From NCBI RefSeq assembly GCF_003576645.1, contig NC_044920.1, positions 4,673,624 to 4,737,623 on the forward strand: DNA of 64,000 bases, written 5' to 3'. This document shows, piece by piece, positions 22,917-35,047 of the stretch. Position 1 is the stretch's first letter. Every line of letters starts with the position of its first letter. Origin of the DNA: Ipomoea triloba. Taxonomy: Eukaryota > Streptophyta > Magnoliopsida > Solanales > Convolvulaceae. Under the pieces are notes generated by a model. The model worked only from the letters and a program-made list of their open reading frames with translations, searched no databases and was not told where the DNA came from. Position numbers and translations under genes: made by a program.

Positions 22917-24086
22917 TTTGTAAATTGGAGTTTCAAACTTTTATTAGGACATTATGATAAAACACAAAGTCTCCTCTTTAAGAAGAGGAGCTTTACTTGA
23001 TCTGATGCTATCAAATTAATCTATATGTTAGATTAACAAAGTTATCACTATGCTGGAAGTTTTTGTGATACAGAAACCCTTTTGTGTGTGCATTGACAAG
23101 AGGGGCATACAGCAGGAGATGAGGTTCAGCACCTTCCATACGCAGTACACAGAACAACACATTTTATTAATGGTAGTAGGTAGCTGTGAGCCTCATATAA
23201 TTTATCATCAGTTCCTTCATTTATGTAGTTCATTGCAAGCAATCGGTTTTGCAGAGCACAATTTACAACATATTTGAGACAAAATCGCATTACTAAAATG
23301 ACATCATAATACACAATTTTTAAAATTAAACTATCACAATATTAATACCTAACATATACAATAACACACAATAATTAATCAAAATTAAAATAAACAATAA
23401 TAAATATTTCTTAAACATAAAACAAATAAATAAAATAATTAAAATAAAGTAACGTACGTACCTGAGACGGGTGACCGACGAGGAGCAGAAGGGGAAGGCG
23501 ACCGGCGGCGAGAAGCGAGTGAAGGGCGACCGACGACGAGGAGCAGCGGCGGTTGCATTCCGCGATTGAACCCACACACGTGGAGGAGGTGGACAGCGAC
23601 GACGCGGCTGGAGGGTTGGACGACGTCAGATCTGGACGGCGCGTATGGCTGTGGCATTGGACTGCGTCAGATCTGGACGGCTTCGTGCGGCGATGGTGTG
23701 GGAGAATGGAAAAGGCGATGGCTGGACGGCGTGCGGTGAGCGAGCGACGACAGGAGGAGTGCGACCTCGTGCGGCAGCATCGTGCGGGGTGGTGTTGTGG
23801 AGAAGAAGTGAAGAAGAAGGGCGAGGAGAGGATCTGGTCTAACCCTTACGTAGAAATAAATTAAATCATTGCGTCCGAAGTTATAACTTTGGACGCAGCT
23901 GGCTTGACGCGAAATATTACCTGCGTAAGAAGTTGTAACTTCAGACGCTGACAGTACATTATTTAAAAAAAAATAAATATTCAATTTTTAATTACAAAAA
24001 TGCCACCGCCCCACTTTAGGCGTCCGGTGTTTAAACTTCAGATGCAGATTCTTCAGATGTATATGATTGATTATGTACTAGTGAGA

Positions 24087-25455
24087 CACTGTGAAGAAGT
24101 TGAACACAAATATGCTTGTGAAAGAAGATCTGATCAACCAGATACGTGCTAGAGAATGGAAACTGATGAAAGAACTAGAGGAATTAAAGCTCAACATCAG
24201 AATGATAGACACCACTTCAACCTTGGATAATATTCTTGATTCAGGAAGGAATGTGTACATTAAAACTGGATTGGGTTATCAAGAAGGAAATTCCTCAATT
24301 TGCAAAATAGTCTTTGTTAGAGGAAGTACCTCATGAACTGCTACAGCAGATACACCGCCAATCAATACGAAGGTCAGAAAGAGAGTCAGACAGTACACTC
24401 CCACATGTCATTATTGTCTAACAAAGGGTCATACACATCCCGAGTGCAACTATTTCTACATTGACCAACGAGTAGAGAAATACAAACATAAGAGCATAGC
24501 TTTATTCAAGAGACAAATCTGGGCCCAAAAAATTGAGATAATATGCTATCTAACAATTGTCCTATCAACTGCTTTGACTGAATTAAGTGGTACTTTGAAA
24601 GTGGTTGTTCCAAACACATGACGGGTAACAACAAGCATCTGAAATCTGTTCAACCAAGCGGTGGGTCAATTACATTTAGAGATGGGCAGAAGGGAAGGAT
24701 TCTTGGCAAAGGCACCCTGGATGTTCCTGGTTTACCTCACTTAGAATATGTGCTGCTTGTTCAATGACTACATGCCAACCTAATCAACATTAGTTAGTTG
24801 TGCAATCAAGATTGGAAAATATGTTTTAACATAAATCAATGTAGTGTGATGGACAAAGCTAACCAGCCAGTGATGGAAGGAACTTGATCCCCAGACAATT
24901 GTTACATTCTGACTAATGATCTGACATGCCACCAAACTAAAGTTGATCAAGCCAAACTATGGCATCAAAAGTTAGGTCATATGAACTTTAGGGATATGGA
25001 GAAATTGATGAAACTTGAAGTTGTTTGAGGAATTCCCAGATTAAAGATTGATCATGAAGGTGTTTTTGGAGCATGTGCAGTCGGCAAATAAATAAGAACA
25101 CCTCACAAACCAGTAAAAGCCATCACTACTAAATGATGTTTGGAACTAGTTCACATTGATCTGATGGGCCCCACTCAAATTGAAAGTATTGGATGTAAAA
25201 AGTATATATTTGTGCGTGTGTTGATGATTTTTCCCGATTTTGCTGGATAGACTTCTTAAGGGGAAAATCATAGGCATTTGAGGCATTCAAAACACTATGC
25301 ATCAAACTACAAAAGGAGAAGGATGAGCTTATTGTTAAAATTCTAAGATTAAGGAGTGAATCCATGATAGTGTGATATTTGCCCTTTAGTGCATGGTATT
25401 GCACATGAGACTCGTTATTCTGTGAATCTATGATAGTGTGATATTTGCAATATAT
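24087..25455 (+). pseudogene. Copia element 1, remainder: zinc knuckle, protease, integrase
   Basis: Resumes the copia reading after the CACTA insertion. An intact CX2CX4HX4C knuckle (CHYCLTKGHTHPEC) is near 24400; the protease motif near 24600 reads ESGCSKHMTG, so the catalytic Asp of DSG is Glu; the GAG-pre-integrase motif LWHQKLGHMNFRDMEKLMKL is near 24960; the integrase start ELVHIDLMGPTQIESIG is near 25150. There are many stops and frameshifts. The last copia-like words are HGIAHETRYSV near 25395, then a short duplicated tract (25355-25380 and 25421-25447) and a SINE. Reverse transcriptase, RNase H and 3' LTR are absent. Confidence 0.88.
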
Positions 25456-25604
25456 ATTTTTTTACTCAACCTACTGAAGCAGAAAGAATCAACAATTGCC
25501 TCCACTGAGGCTCGAACCCACTCCCTATCATCCATGTGGGATCATCCATGTGGGAGTGTAAACCGAGACACCAGGTGCCACTAGACCACAAGGTCTTTGG
25601 CATT
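25455..25604 (-). mobile_element. tRNA-derived SINE (copy 2 of 3)
   Basis: Same family as 13820-13955. On the minus strand it has CTTGTGGTCTAGTGGCACC, a B-box-like GGGTTCGAGCC, then TCTTTCTGCTTCAGTAGG and a T-rich run on the plus side at its tail (near 25450). It contains a small internal duplication of ATCCATGTGGGA. Confidence 0.75.
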
Positions 25605-25806
25605 AACTAACTAGTTGATTACATTGTTATGTCAATTATCAATTTATGACTTATAAGGGTCTATTTGACCTTTATCGTAAAATAAATATTTTATTTATCC
25701 ATTAATAATATGGGATACACTAGAATATTTTAAATTTTATTACTACATATCATTTGGTATCCTGGCGAATATCAATGTAAAATTGTCAAATTTTTCATAA
25801 AAGTAA

Positions 25807-26112
25807 GGAAAAATTGTAATTTTTGCCCCTCCATAATATGTCAATTATCAATGTCACCCATGTATTATTAGTGGTGTAAATGTTGCTCCTCAATTTTCAA
25901 AACGGTACATATATTGCCCCTCCCGTACTGTACGGGAGGGACAATATATGTACCGTTTTGAAAATTGAAGGGGGGGGGGGGAACATTTACGTTACGGGAA
26001 GACAATATATGTACCGTCTTGAAGATTGAGATGCAACATTTACACCACTAATAATTCATGGCTGACATTGATAATTGGCATATTGTGGAGGGGCATAAAT
26101 TATAATTTTCTC
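25807..26112. mobile_element. Foldback MITE, Mutator-like, 9-bp TSD (copy 1)
   Basis: Flanked by TAAAAGTAA at 25798-25806 and 26113-26121. The arms are long: GGAAAAATTGTAATTTTTGC at the left and GAGAAAATTATAATTTATGC reading in from the right, continuing nearly to the centre around CCCGTACTGTACGGG. Homologous to 32056-32299. A run of 12 G's (near 25970) interrupts the right arm. Nine-base duplications with long arms fit the Mutator superfamily. Confidence 0.85.
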
Positions 26113-26648
26113 TAAAAGTAAATATTTCAAGAATGCATAACTATAACTTGTGACAGAAATGTTGGATTAACTGGTGCAATAACAATTTTAGAGGGAAGTA
26201 AATAGTACCTAAGCATAGTTTTTGCAACGCAACACCCTATTAATTGGCGTGATCCATGCCTCCTCTTGTTGCCACTTCCGCCAAAAATGAATTCTTGATT
26301 TGATCTAGTCTCTTGGTGTGTTTCACTGCAATTTTAATGCCTTGGCACAGTGCACCTTCAAAAACTTAACCAAATCCTCTTTCTCCAAAAAGACAATGAT
26401 AATATGCATAGTTTCTCATCTATGTTGAATATATATTGTAAATTAGGTGTACCGTTTCATCAATGCTCAATGCGTTATTCTAATTAATTGACCAAAGTTC
26501 ATGTTAAATTTTATATTGTATTTAAAAAAAAAAAACCATCAAATCCAATTATTATTGCAAAATCAAATCACAAATACAATGAGGGATATCTGCATCCCAT
26601 ACCTCCCGACCAGTATACAAGCAAGAAGCTTTGGCCAGAGAGTGAGCA
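26113..26648. other. Intergenic, nothing recognised
   Basis: AT-rich sequence without a coding signal. TGCCTTGGCACAG and its surroundings near 26340 may derive from an LTR, but I could not identify ends. Confidence 0.4.
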
Positions 26649-26957
26649 ATTAACAATTATGCCAATTTTGATTGGGATGAGGTTCGAACCTAAGACCTTC
26701 CTTATGAAAATCAATGAGTAAGTTAAAATAATAAATAGTTAACCGAATATTCCGTTACTAAAGTTTACACTGACGGAATGCAAATGTATTTAGGAAAAGT
26801 AAATGATATAATAGAAGGTAAAATAGGAAAAATAATTTTAAAAAATACTAAAATCAAAATAATATGAACCATTCATTTCAAAAAAATAATTAGACCAATA
26901 TTTTTTAGTTCCAGTTAGGAGCATAACTTTATTGGTTCTTATTAAGTTTGTAGATAT
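26649..26957 (-). mobile_element. Helitron fragment (5' part)
   Basis: Matches the 5' third of the Helitrons at 41029 and 51253: GATTGGGATGAGGTTCGAAC, GAATATTCCGTTACTAAAGT and TATTGGTTCTTATTAAG. The 5' end on the minus strand reads ACTTAATAAGAACC where the intact copies have TC as first bases. The 3' hairpin end is absent. Confidence 0.72.
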
Positions 26958-27435
26958 AAATTTTATTCATTAATATAAAATTAAATATTATAAAAATGAA
27001 ATTACAAATAATTTAAGGCAAGTATCATTATTGAAAATACAAAATGGAATGAATATAGAACGACTAATTTAACTATGTTGAATATTTTTTATAACAGTAA
27101 TGTTATGCACCCATCCAAAAATTTCCCTTTCGATCTTCGCTCTTTACCTAATATTTTTTTTTTTTTGAATAACTCTGTTACAATATAGTATCTGTTCATA
27201 ACTCTTTACATAATATTTTTAATTATAAATAATTTTTTTAATTAATGTAGGGTCACGGGTCACCCAATAATTATAAGTCTCATCATGGAGAAAATAATAG
27301 AAAAAAAATTTAGAGAAAAAAATAGCATTTTCATCATCATAAATAATACAATGATATAGAAGATTTTTCTATGGTGCTAATGAGTGATGGACAAGGAGAC
27401 TGCGAGTATCGAATACAACTATATATAGTATATCT
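26958..27435. other. Intergenic, nothing recognised
   Basis: AT-rich, no gene or clear element end. Confidence 0.4.
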
Positions 27436-27745
27436 GAGTTAATTTCAGAAATGGTCCTTCGACTATTGACTTTTACCAATTTACTTTTAATTTACCAAAG
27501 TTGATCCCTTAACTATTGATTTTGTACCAATTTTGGTCCTCGACTTTTAATTTTACCAAAGTTGGTCCCTTAACTATTGATTTTGTACCAATTTTGGTCC
27601 TTCTGTTAAAACAATGTTAAATAGGTGTTAAAATTGAGGTCAAAAATGTCAAATCAAATATTTTAATCAAATCAAATAGGTACCAATTTTGACATTATTA
27701 TTGATAGTACTCAATATAATAAAAAAATTAAAAATATACACGGTT
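27436..27745. repeat. Probable MITE with a duplicated internal 60-bp block
   Basis: Contains the block ACCAAAGTTGGTCCCTTAAC ... TTTTGTACCAATTTTGGTCC twice in tandem (about 27494-27545 and 27555-27603). The GGTCCTTCGACTATTG wording is common to plant foldback elements, but inverted ends could not be delimited. Confidence 0.4.
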
Positions 27746-27814
27746 ATATTGATACTATCGGCACTAAAACCCCTTGTTATTGAATATTTTAGAAGTCCAT
27801 AATGTGCTATTATC

Positions 27815-28115
27815 AGTCATTATTACGTGGACCGTGGTTACGTCATTATAATTCATAAAATATATTATTTTAACACATAAAGTACACTATACATTATTCT
27901 AACTCGTAAAATACATTATTCTAACACATAAAATACATTATTCTAACTCATAAAATACATTATCTTACTCAATAAATTTCATTATTCTAACTCATAAAAT
28001 ATATTATCTTACCGTAGAATGTTCATTATTCTAATACGTGCACCAAAAAAAGATTTTTTTTTAACATCAGAACGACGTCATTTTGGACTGTGGTCCACAC
28101 AACGCACAATAATTT
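27815..28115 (-). repeat. Second copy of the GGTCCACA/TTAGAATAAT repeat family
   Basis: Reverse-complement relative of 5222-5648: repeated AAAATACATTATTCTAACTC units, then ACGACGTCATTTTGG and GTGGTCCACACAAC at the right end; GTGGACCGTGG at the left end. The ends read as imperfect inverted repeats beginning near ATTATT. Confidence 0.6.
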
Positions 28116-29811
28116 GCCAGCTATTATAAAATGGGCTTCATCCTTATTTATAGGTTTTACTAAGTAGAAATTGACTTGGACTTTTGTTGTGGTTTCACTG
28201 GACCTTAGAACTGGGCTTTGTATACCCAACCCAACACAAACAAACATTGCTGTGAGTAGAGAGTTCCACACTCTCCACTGCTTATCATTTCAAAACCTGT
28301 AATTGACTCCAAATTTTGATTTATATGGGTGAAAATTGGCATTTCAAATAGTACTATTCTTTATTTAGCATAAACTGTTGTTACTTTGGATCAACTATGG
28401 GGTTGACTTTCAAAAGTTCTATATCTATTGGATTTAGGTACATGGCTAGCACACCTATGTCCTAGCCTAATATTACCATGCAGTCATGCCATCAGCAAGT
28501 ATAATTCTAGCTCAAACAGTAAACCACTTGACCTAAAGTTAAGACTCTAACAATAAGGTGAGAGATGTAATAAATAGAACTCATATTTATAGAAACAGTA
28601 GTAATTTTCTAGGGGAGAATCAACGTTTGGAATAGTGGACACTAAAATAATACAATTACATTGACATTTATCATCCTAAACTCATTCATCTCCCCTTTTA
28701 CCGGCATCACAGGACTACGACTCTCACTCTTTAAAACATCATCCTTTATTATTTGTCATGTTAGAGAATATATAATAAAGAATTAGACACCATTGATCTT
28801 ATACTATTAATAATAAAATTTAATGTAATTTTAATTTGGATTTTGAACATATGGATTGATGGAGCCCTAGAGCCTAGGTCCAAAGACTATTGGACTTGAA
28901 GGGATAAGGTAGATCCAAAAGGTGGGGGGCGGGGATAAGCCACAGTAGAATGAGGGCTCGTAAGGGTGCAAAAATAAATCAGGTGCAATTGTAGAGAGTT
29001 GAACATAGAATAATACATAATAACTACACAAACAACACCGAACCAAGCTACTTTAATTTAATCCGATCTTTGTGTAAATAGGTGTAGTAAACATTACTTA
29101 TTAGTAAATGTGGGCTGAGTAGTGGCAAGTGGCGGCTCGAGGTGATAACAAGTAATAGACATGACTGATTGAAGCATGTCAAACACACTTTTTTGGAGAG
29201 GAACACTATACCCGATGGATCTGGTCTTATAAACTTTTCATTTTTGCACTTGATATATTTCGTTTACTATGTATGTGTTATTTTGGAAAGAGGAGAAATG
29301 CCCTGAATACCAATCAAGTAATGCAAAAGCAGCAGTTGAAATAGCAAACACATAATTGAAGCAATTGCACGTCACAACCAAAATTTTGTTAGAAACAAGT
29401 GAAGAATGAGATTAAAAGTTATCAAAGCAGGCCATATTTGCCAAGTAATCAAAGCACTAATTACACACATATCTTCTAAAAATACTATAAAACCTAGTTA
29501 CAATAAGAATTTAACAAGAAAAGAAAGTGTTATATAATCAATTGCAATGATAACATGCATGTATATTATACTTACTATCTTGTACATTTATAATTTTTTT
29601 TTTCAATTTTACCATAGTTGTTTCGTTTCTTTTCTTTACAAGTTGTTAATTAACATACACTACTAAATGTAATAACCTGTACTTTGTGTTTACTTTCATG
29701 TATGTTTACAAATTCTTTTCAATTTTACCTTTTTTCTCTATTCAATATATTGGCTATTTCTATTACATTTATCTCCTTATAATTTTACTACTATTTTTCT
29801 TATTAAACGTT

Positions 29812-29879
<68 letters not shown>

Positions 29880-30029
29880 TTTAAACCTATTGAACATTTA
29901 TTTAATTGCATAATATATAATATTTGATTAAAGGATCGGACCTTACAAAGAATTGTACCCGATGGGAACCTCAATGACAATCCAACTTACACCTTCATGA
30001 CATCAAGTACGATGAATAGTTCAAATGGG
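28116..30029. other. Intergenic; long ATT microsatellite
   Basis: No gene seen. A TTA/ATT run of about 67 bp lies at 29813-29879 and produces artificial poly-Leu and poly-Ile frames. A LINE-like or LTR origin of 28860-29200 was considered without support. Confidence 0.5.
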
Positions 30030-30361
30030 TCTCAGACATCCTCAATTGTGTAGTTTTTAGCAAAAATTTTTAAGTGCCTACTAGGAGAGAACACATGGAA
30101 GAGAGAAGGAAAATTAAAAAAAAAAATTAAAAAAAAAAGAAGAAAAAGAAGCAGCAGCACAAATAATGCGTCCGGCGGGCGGTGCTGGTACGTCTCACGC
30201 GCACTAGAGAGCTGCTTTATTTTCTGGTGGGGTCCACTATGCCTGCAATAATCAAGGTGCTTGCAGAAACATCTTAAACACTCTTTCTCATCCACATAAG
30301 TCTTAAAACATGTAAATTAAAAACCATCTAAAATTCCCCTATTGAATTGGAGATGCTCTTA
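30030..30361. mobile_element. Probable Tourist-like MITE
   Basis: The right end read inward is TAAGAGCATCTCCAATTCAA; the left end TCAGACATCCTCAATTGTG aligns to it imperfectly. The interior has a GC-rich core (GCGTCCGGCGGGCGGTG) and an A-rich stretch, similar in plan to the MITE at 35048-35392. The target duplication is not clear. Confidence 0.5.
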
Positions 30362-31874
30362 GATTCTTCATTGTTCTATTTTATTTAGAGTTTGATTTAT
30401 TATGAATTCGTATTCTTTAAAATATAATTCAATGGGAAATATGAGTTTATTTTGTGATGTGACATATAAATTAATTCATTCAAAAGGAAAATCATTAATT
30501 TTGTGATTATTTAGTACCACTGAGCATTTAGTTTAAAAAAATCTAAAGAATACAAAAATGTTGGAGTGGCTCTTTGTCTAATAGGATATGATAGAGTTGT
30601 GAGACATATATACATCTAAATGGTATATAAACAGAGAAATCCATGTAGCATTTTGACACTTTAATTTCAACTAATGGCACTTTCTAGTACACAAGGATTG
30701 GTTTATCCGCTAGCTTGAGACTTTTGTTTTCTTTTGCTTTTGTTTTTTTCCTCAATCTATAACACATGAATTCACCAATGATCTTATGGTCTAGAAGTCA
30801 AAACATAGATAGCTATTTTGTTAGTACAATACATTCAAGTGTATATAGTTATTGAAACTTCTGAACCTAATTTCATATGTCGTCAAACACTGTTTTGCTA
30901 GTACAATACTAACATAGGTGTTATCTTACCGAATCTAATATTTTGTCATGGCGATTGGCGAGGATATGAATGTATTGCACAGGTTGATGTGAAGATAAAA
31001 TACGTAGTATAAAAGTTAATATAATCTAATTGTATAGGCATACACACATACAATGCGGAAGTGGGAGGTTGAAAAAAGATAAATAAAAATATAATAAGAA
31101 GAAAATCTTATTAGTAATAGTGTAAGTTATATATATATAATATAATATAATATAATATCGACCGTTCATGATGGCTACAAAATTTTTACAATCTCAGTGT
31201 GAAGATTGGAATATCATTATGGGATCAATGGAAAATGAACACCCAATTAAATGGCTTAAGCAAGTTGCCATGGAAAAAAAAATCCCAATTTTCATTTGGA
31301 TCATAATGGATGGATAAATTAATTAGCAATTAATGTTAGTAGAGCACAAATTGAGGTTGAGGTTAATTAAGGTTGTGTGATGATCAAAAGTGCAAAGTCC
31401 TATTTGTCCCACATGCCATATGTATCCAAAACAGTGCTAGCTAGTAGCTTGGACTAAGCCTAAGGTTGTAAGCAACAACCTTATCCAAACTAGTGCCCAA
31501 ATAGGGAAAATATGAGGAAAGGAGTGATGATTGTTATTGCATCTCAATGGTGGTAATTATTGTTCTTGTTGACCACCAAAGATCTCAAGGTTTTATGTTA
31601 ATGGAACAACAGAGCCATCACGATAAGATTTAGAGTTAAATAATGATAATCCATGTTTGATACTGTACTAATTAAGATTGAGGCAATATAGTTAGCATTT
31701 GGAATATTTTAATTTCTAGATAAGTTCTTGATGATTCGGGTATATACGTGGATGAGAAAATAATATTTTTAATTCACAAATTACAATCAAGTAAATACAC
31801 TGATCCTTAATCACTACTAAAATTTCTCAGATTTTCAATCGTCTAAAACTAATCTGAAATCAAAGAGAAAAGTA
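30362..31874. other. Intergenic, nothing recognised
   Basis: AT-rich DNA with short tandem AT blocks (31125-31155). No coding or element ends were identified. Confidence 0.45.
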
Positions 31875-32325
31875 ATATGCTCAATACGCTCCTTCACGTG
31901 TGCGAGCCGATTACTTTTTTATGGGCTCCAAGCAACACGTGGATCATAGTCATTTAACATGGGGTTGGCTCTGATACCAAATTGAAGCACGTGTTTCATC
32001 TCAACTAAAAACCTAAGCCGATAGTTGGATTGCACATTTATGTTTATATATTATAGGGAAAATTGTAATTTATGCCCCTTCATAATATATCAATTATCAA
32101 TGTCACCCCTGAATTATTAGTGGTATAAATGTTACCTCTCAATTTTCAAAATGGTACATATATTGCCCCTCACGTACTGTACGGGTGGGGCAATATATGT
32201 ATCGTTTTGAAAATTGAGGGGCAACATTTACACCACTAATAATTCAGGAGTGACATTGATAATTGACATATTATGGAGGGCATAAATTACAATTTTTCTT
32301 ATATTATATATATGCTCAACCTTTC
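31875..32325 (-). mobile_element. TRIM relic with a MITE nested in its 5' LTR
   Basis: On the minus strand the LTR starts GTTGAGCATATA (near 32317), is interrupted by the MITE 32056-32299, and continues to CACGTGCTTCA (near 31985). It is followed by ATTTGGTATCAGAGCC, a good initiator-Met primer-binding site (about 31969-31984). The start of a second LTR (TATTGAGCATATT) appears near 31880. Related pieces are at 38250 and 38755. Confidence 0.7.
32056..32299. mobile_element. Foldback MITE, Mutator-like, 9-bp TSD (copy 2)
   Basis: Flanked by TATATTATA at 32047-32055 and 32300-32308. The ends GGGAAAATTGTAATTTATGC and, read from the right, AAGAAAAATTGTAATTTATG form arms of about 110 bp meeting at CGTACTGTACG. 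Homologous to 25807-26112, and inserted inside a TRIM LTR, so younger than the TRIM. Confidence 0.88.
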
Positions 32326-32852
32326 TAATGATCATATCAATTAAAGTGGTTGGAATTTCTAACCACATTTTTAGTTGTTGAATATTTCGATCACATAATT
32401 CGACCTACATGAGCCCTAATGTTCCAACCGTTGGTGATACAAAAAGTTTTTAAAAATTTAGTCTTTTTGCTGAAATTTTTTTTGGCAACCATTGCAAAAG
32501 AAAATAAATATGTTATTGTCAGAAAAGGTAGAAACATGGGTTTTACCTTTCTAACAGATGGGCAGAAACAAACCAATAAAAGCTTATGTTTTTTTTTTTT
32601 TTTCAGAAATTAAATGTACAAATCCAACTTCTTTGAATTTTTCAAAAAAAAAAGAAAAAAAGCAACCTCAGGGTCCACCGTTCACCCAATAGTTATATCA
32701 TGGACCCGGGTCTACCTTGCAATATGGACCCACCTTAATTTACATACTGAATGTTCACAATTTACCCGTCGAGACTTTCGCGCCGGCCACAGACTCTGGC
32801 CGCTTCGACCAGGATTGTCACCCTGCGTCAAAAAAAAAAAAAAAGAAGAATG

Positions 32853-32895
<43 letters not shown>
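32326..32895. other. Intergenic, A-rich, leading to a gap
   Basis: No gene. 32660-32820 is less AT-rich (CAGACTCTGGCCGCTTCGAC) but unrecognised. It ends in a long A run up to the gap. Confidence 0.45.
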
Positions 32896-33500
32896 NNNNN
32901 NNNNNNNNNNNNNNNNNNNNNNNNNNNNNNNNNNNNNNNNNNNNNNNNNNNNNNNNNNNNNNNNNNNNNNNNNNNNNNNNNNNNNNNNNNNNNNNNNNNN
33001 NNNNNNNNNNNNNNNNNNNNNNNNNNNNNNNNNNNNNNNNNNNNNNNNNNNNNNNNNNNNNNNNNNNNNNNNNNNNNNNNNNNNNNNNNNNNNNNNNNNN
33101 NNNNNNNNNNNNNNNNNNNNNNNNNNNNNNNNNNNNNNNNNNNNNNNNNNNNNNNNNNNNNNNNNNNNNNNNNNNNNNNNNNNNNNNNNNNNNNNNNNNN
33201 NNNNNNNNNNNNNNNNNNNNNNNNNNNNNNNNNNNNNNNNNNNNNNNNNNNNNNNNNNNNNNNNNNNNNNNNNNNNNNNNNNNNNNNNNNNNNNNNNNNN
33301 NNNNNNNNNNNNNNNNNNNNNNNNNNNNNNNNNNNNNNNNNNNNNNNNNNNNNNNNNNNNNNNNNNNNNNNNNNNNNNNNNNNNNNNNNNNNNNNNNNNN
33401 NNNNNNNNNNNNNNNNNNNNNNNNNNNNNNNNNNNNNNNNNNNNNNNNNNNNNNNNNNNNNNNNNNNNNNNNNNNNNNNNNNNNNNNNNNNNNNNNNNNN
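32896..33500. other. Assembly gap (605 N)
   Basis: A run of N bounded by poly-A on both sides (32849-32895 and 33501-33517). Frames spanning it are artefacts. Confidence 0.98.
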
Positions 33501-33746
33501 AAAAAAAAAAAAAAAAAGAGAACTAGGATAAAAGTCTGACAAAGAACGATTGAAGCAATGGTAAAAAATTGTTGGAGGAAGAATTTTTATATGAAAAGGA
33601 AGGACATGAAAAAGGAAAATAAAATATTTCGAAGATTAAAGATTATTTGGAAAAGTTTTTTAAAAAACAAAAAAAATAAAAAGGAAGTCCTAAGATTTTC
33701 ATATAATAAAGGATTAGGTTCTAAGTGACTTAAGAATCTACCATTG

Positions 33747-34182
33747 ATACATGTTATTACTCCCAAGCTAGTTCAACCTCCTTCACGTATAGACTCGGGG
33801 GCTGGTAATAGAATAATTGGGTAGGTACCTGACCCAGAACCACTAAAGGCAAGGCAAGCGGGTACGTGGAAGTCAAATGGTCACATAGTAGGGCATTTGC
33901 TCCTACATATTGAAGAGAGAGGATAATTACTCCTACAGCTCCCCATTATTATTACCCAACACTCAAAGTAAGCTCGCCATTATGAGGAGTCTGTTACACC
34001 CATCAAAGGCGTCGTTGCACAGTAGTATAAATAGTGGACCTTGTAATAGAAAGGGGACACTCTGGATTCTTGTACTGAACACAGCAATATTACTTGATCA
34101 CTTTCCTAATATTTTCCGATAACCATATTTACTGTCAGTCATTTAATTAAACAAGGTCATTACCTCATATTTTGTATCAGAG
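33747..34182 (+). mobile_element. LTR with primer-binding site (retrotransposon fragment)
   Basis: The segment ends in CATTACCTCA and is followed closely by TTTGTATCAGAG, like the initiator-Met primer site TGGTATCAGAGC. It contains a promoter-like AGTATAAATAGTGG near 34020 and CTGGATTCTTGTACTGAAC downstream, the usual order of a plant LTR. The 5' edge (TGATACATG or TGTTATTAC, near 33747-33756) is uncertain. No coding region follows. Confidence 0.55.
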
Positions 34183-35047
34183 TAAACGAACTGTGACGAC
34201 CTATATCAAAATTGTATCAATACCATCTAGCCTACAAGCCATGTGAGTGACTAAACATAATTTGTAACCTTGGATGATAATAGAGAATCAAATGTATGCA
34301 CGGTAAACAGCTAAGAATAAAAATAACTATTTATCACCAAAATACGTTAATTTAAGTGCAATTCGAAAGTTCAAATCCATATGTATACCACCATTACATT
34401 GCAAATTTTGTTGTATACCTACAATGGATTAAACTTAGAGAAAATGAATGATGTGTTGAAAAGGACTAAAATATAATTTAGTTATTACAATAATGTATAA
34501 TTAATTTTTCAAAAAAAAAATGTATAATTAATTAGATAAGTATGACATGTTCTTCAAGCATGCTATCATTATTTAGCCAATCTGCAAAATTGTTAGTTGC
34601 ATTGTCACTTAAAACAACTATGGCTTGTAGATGGAATTGGGTCAACTCAATTGTATATAAATGAGTGAAGGAGAAAAGGGTTTGACAACCGAAAGCATAG
34701 ACAAGCTAGTTTCACCTATCATATTAGCATGCAGGTCATAATTTAATCTAGGATTGTAGGAAAACTAATGGCTTAAAGTTGGATCCCAATCATAAATGGA
34801 TGATGATTTACATTCAATCTATGGGTACATTTGTTTTCACTTGACTTATATGAATTAATTATTTGGGTAGTAGTGAGTTCTGATGTGAGTGGAAAGATTT
34901 TATCCACTTAAACCACCAATTTAGTTTAGGTTTTAATTTTATACTCATCCTTATTCGTGTTCACAAAAGGCAAAATTTTTCGCCCTAAGAGCCTTCACAG
35001 ATAGATTGTGAATAAGTTAAAAATTACGATGACTTAGTGATCTATTA
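34183..35047. other. Intergenic, nothing recognised
   Basis: AT-rich, no coding or transposon signal that I could define. Confidence 0.45.

Larger units (their letters stand above)
18038..24083. mobile_element. 6.0-kb CACTA (En/Spm) transposon carrying host gene fragments
   Basis: The left end is GACTAGTACAAAAAAGG; the right end read inward is CACTAGTACATAATC. The inverted ends therefore share ACTAGTACA, with the first base mutated C to G on the left. The trinucleotide AGA flanks both sides (18035-18037, 24084-24086), the 3-bp duplication of this superfamily, and the copia frame resumes beyond it. Subterminal zones contain repeated ATCTGCGTCCGGAACT-type motifs in both orientations (18060-18300, 23865-24060). 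23460-23860 is GC-rich like a first exon or UTR. I see no transposase, so it is a non-autonomous element that captured genomic segments. Confidence 0.88.

Noticed and set aside
23439..23984. Overlapping GC-rich frames as a gene
   Set aside because: Several frames on both strands are open only because of base composition; Arg/Pro/Ser-rich, within the CACTA element, without a domain.
29686..29980. Poly-Leu and poly-Ile frames that look like membrane proteins
   Set aside because: They are translations of an ATT microsatellite.
32712..33542. Frames of 262-276 codons across the gap
   Set aside because: Most of each is N; the rest is poly-A or poly-T.
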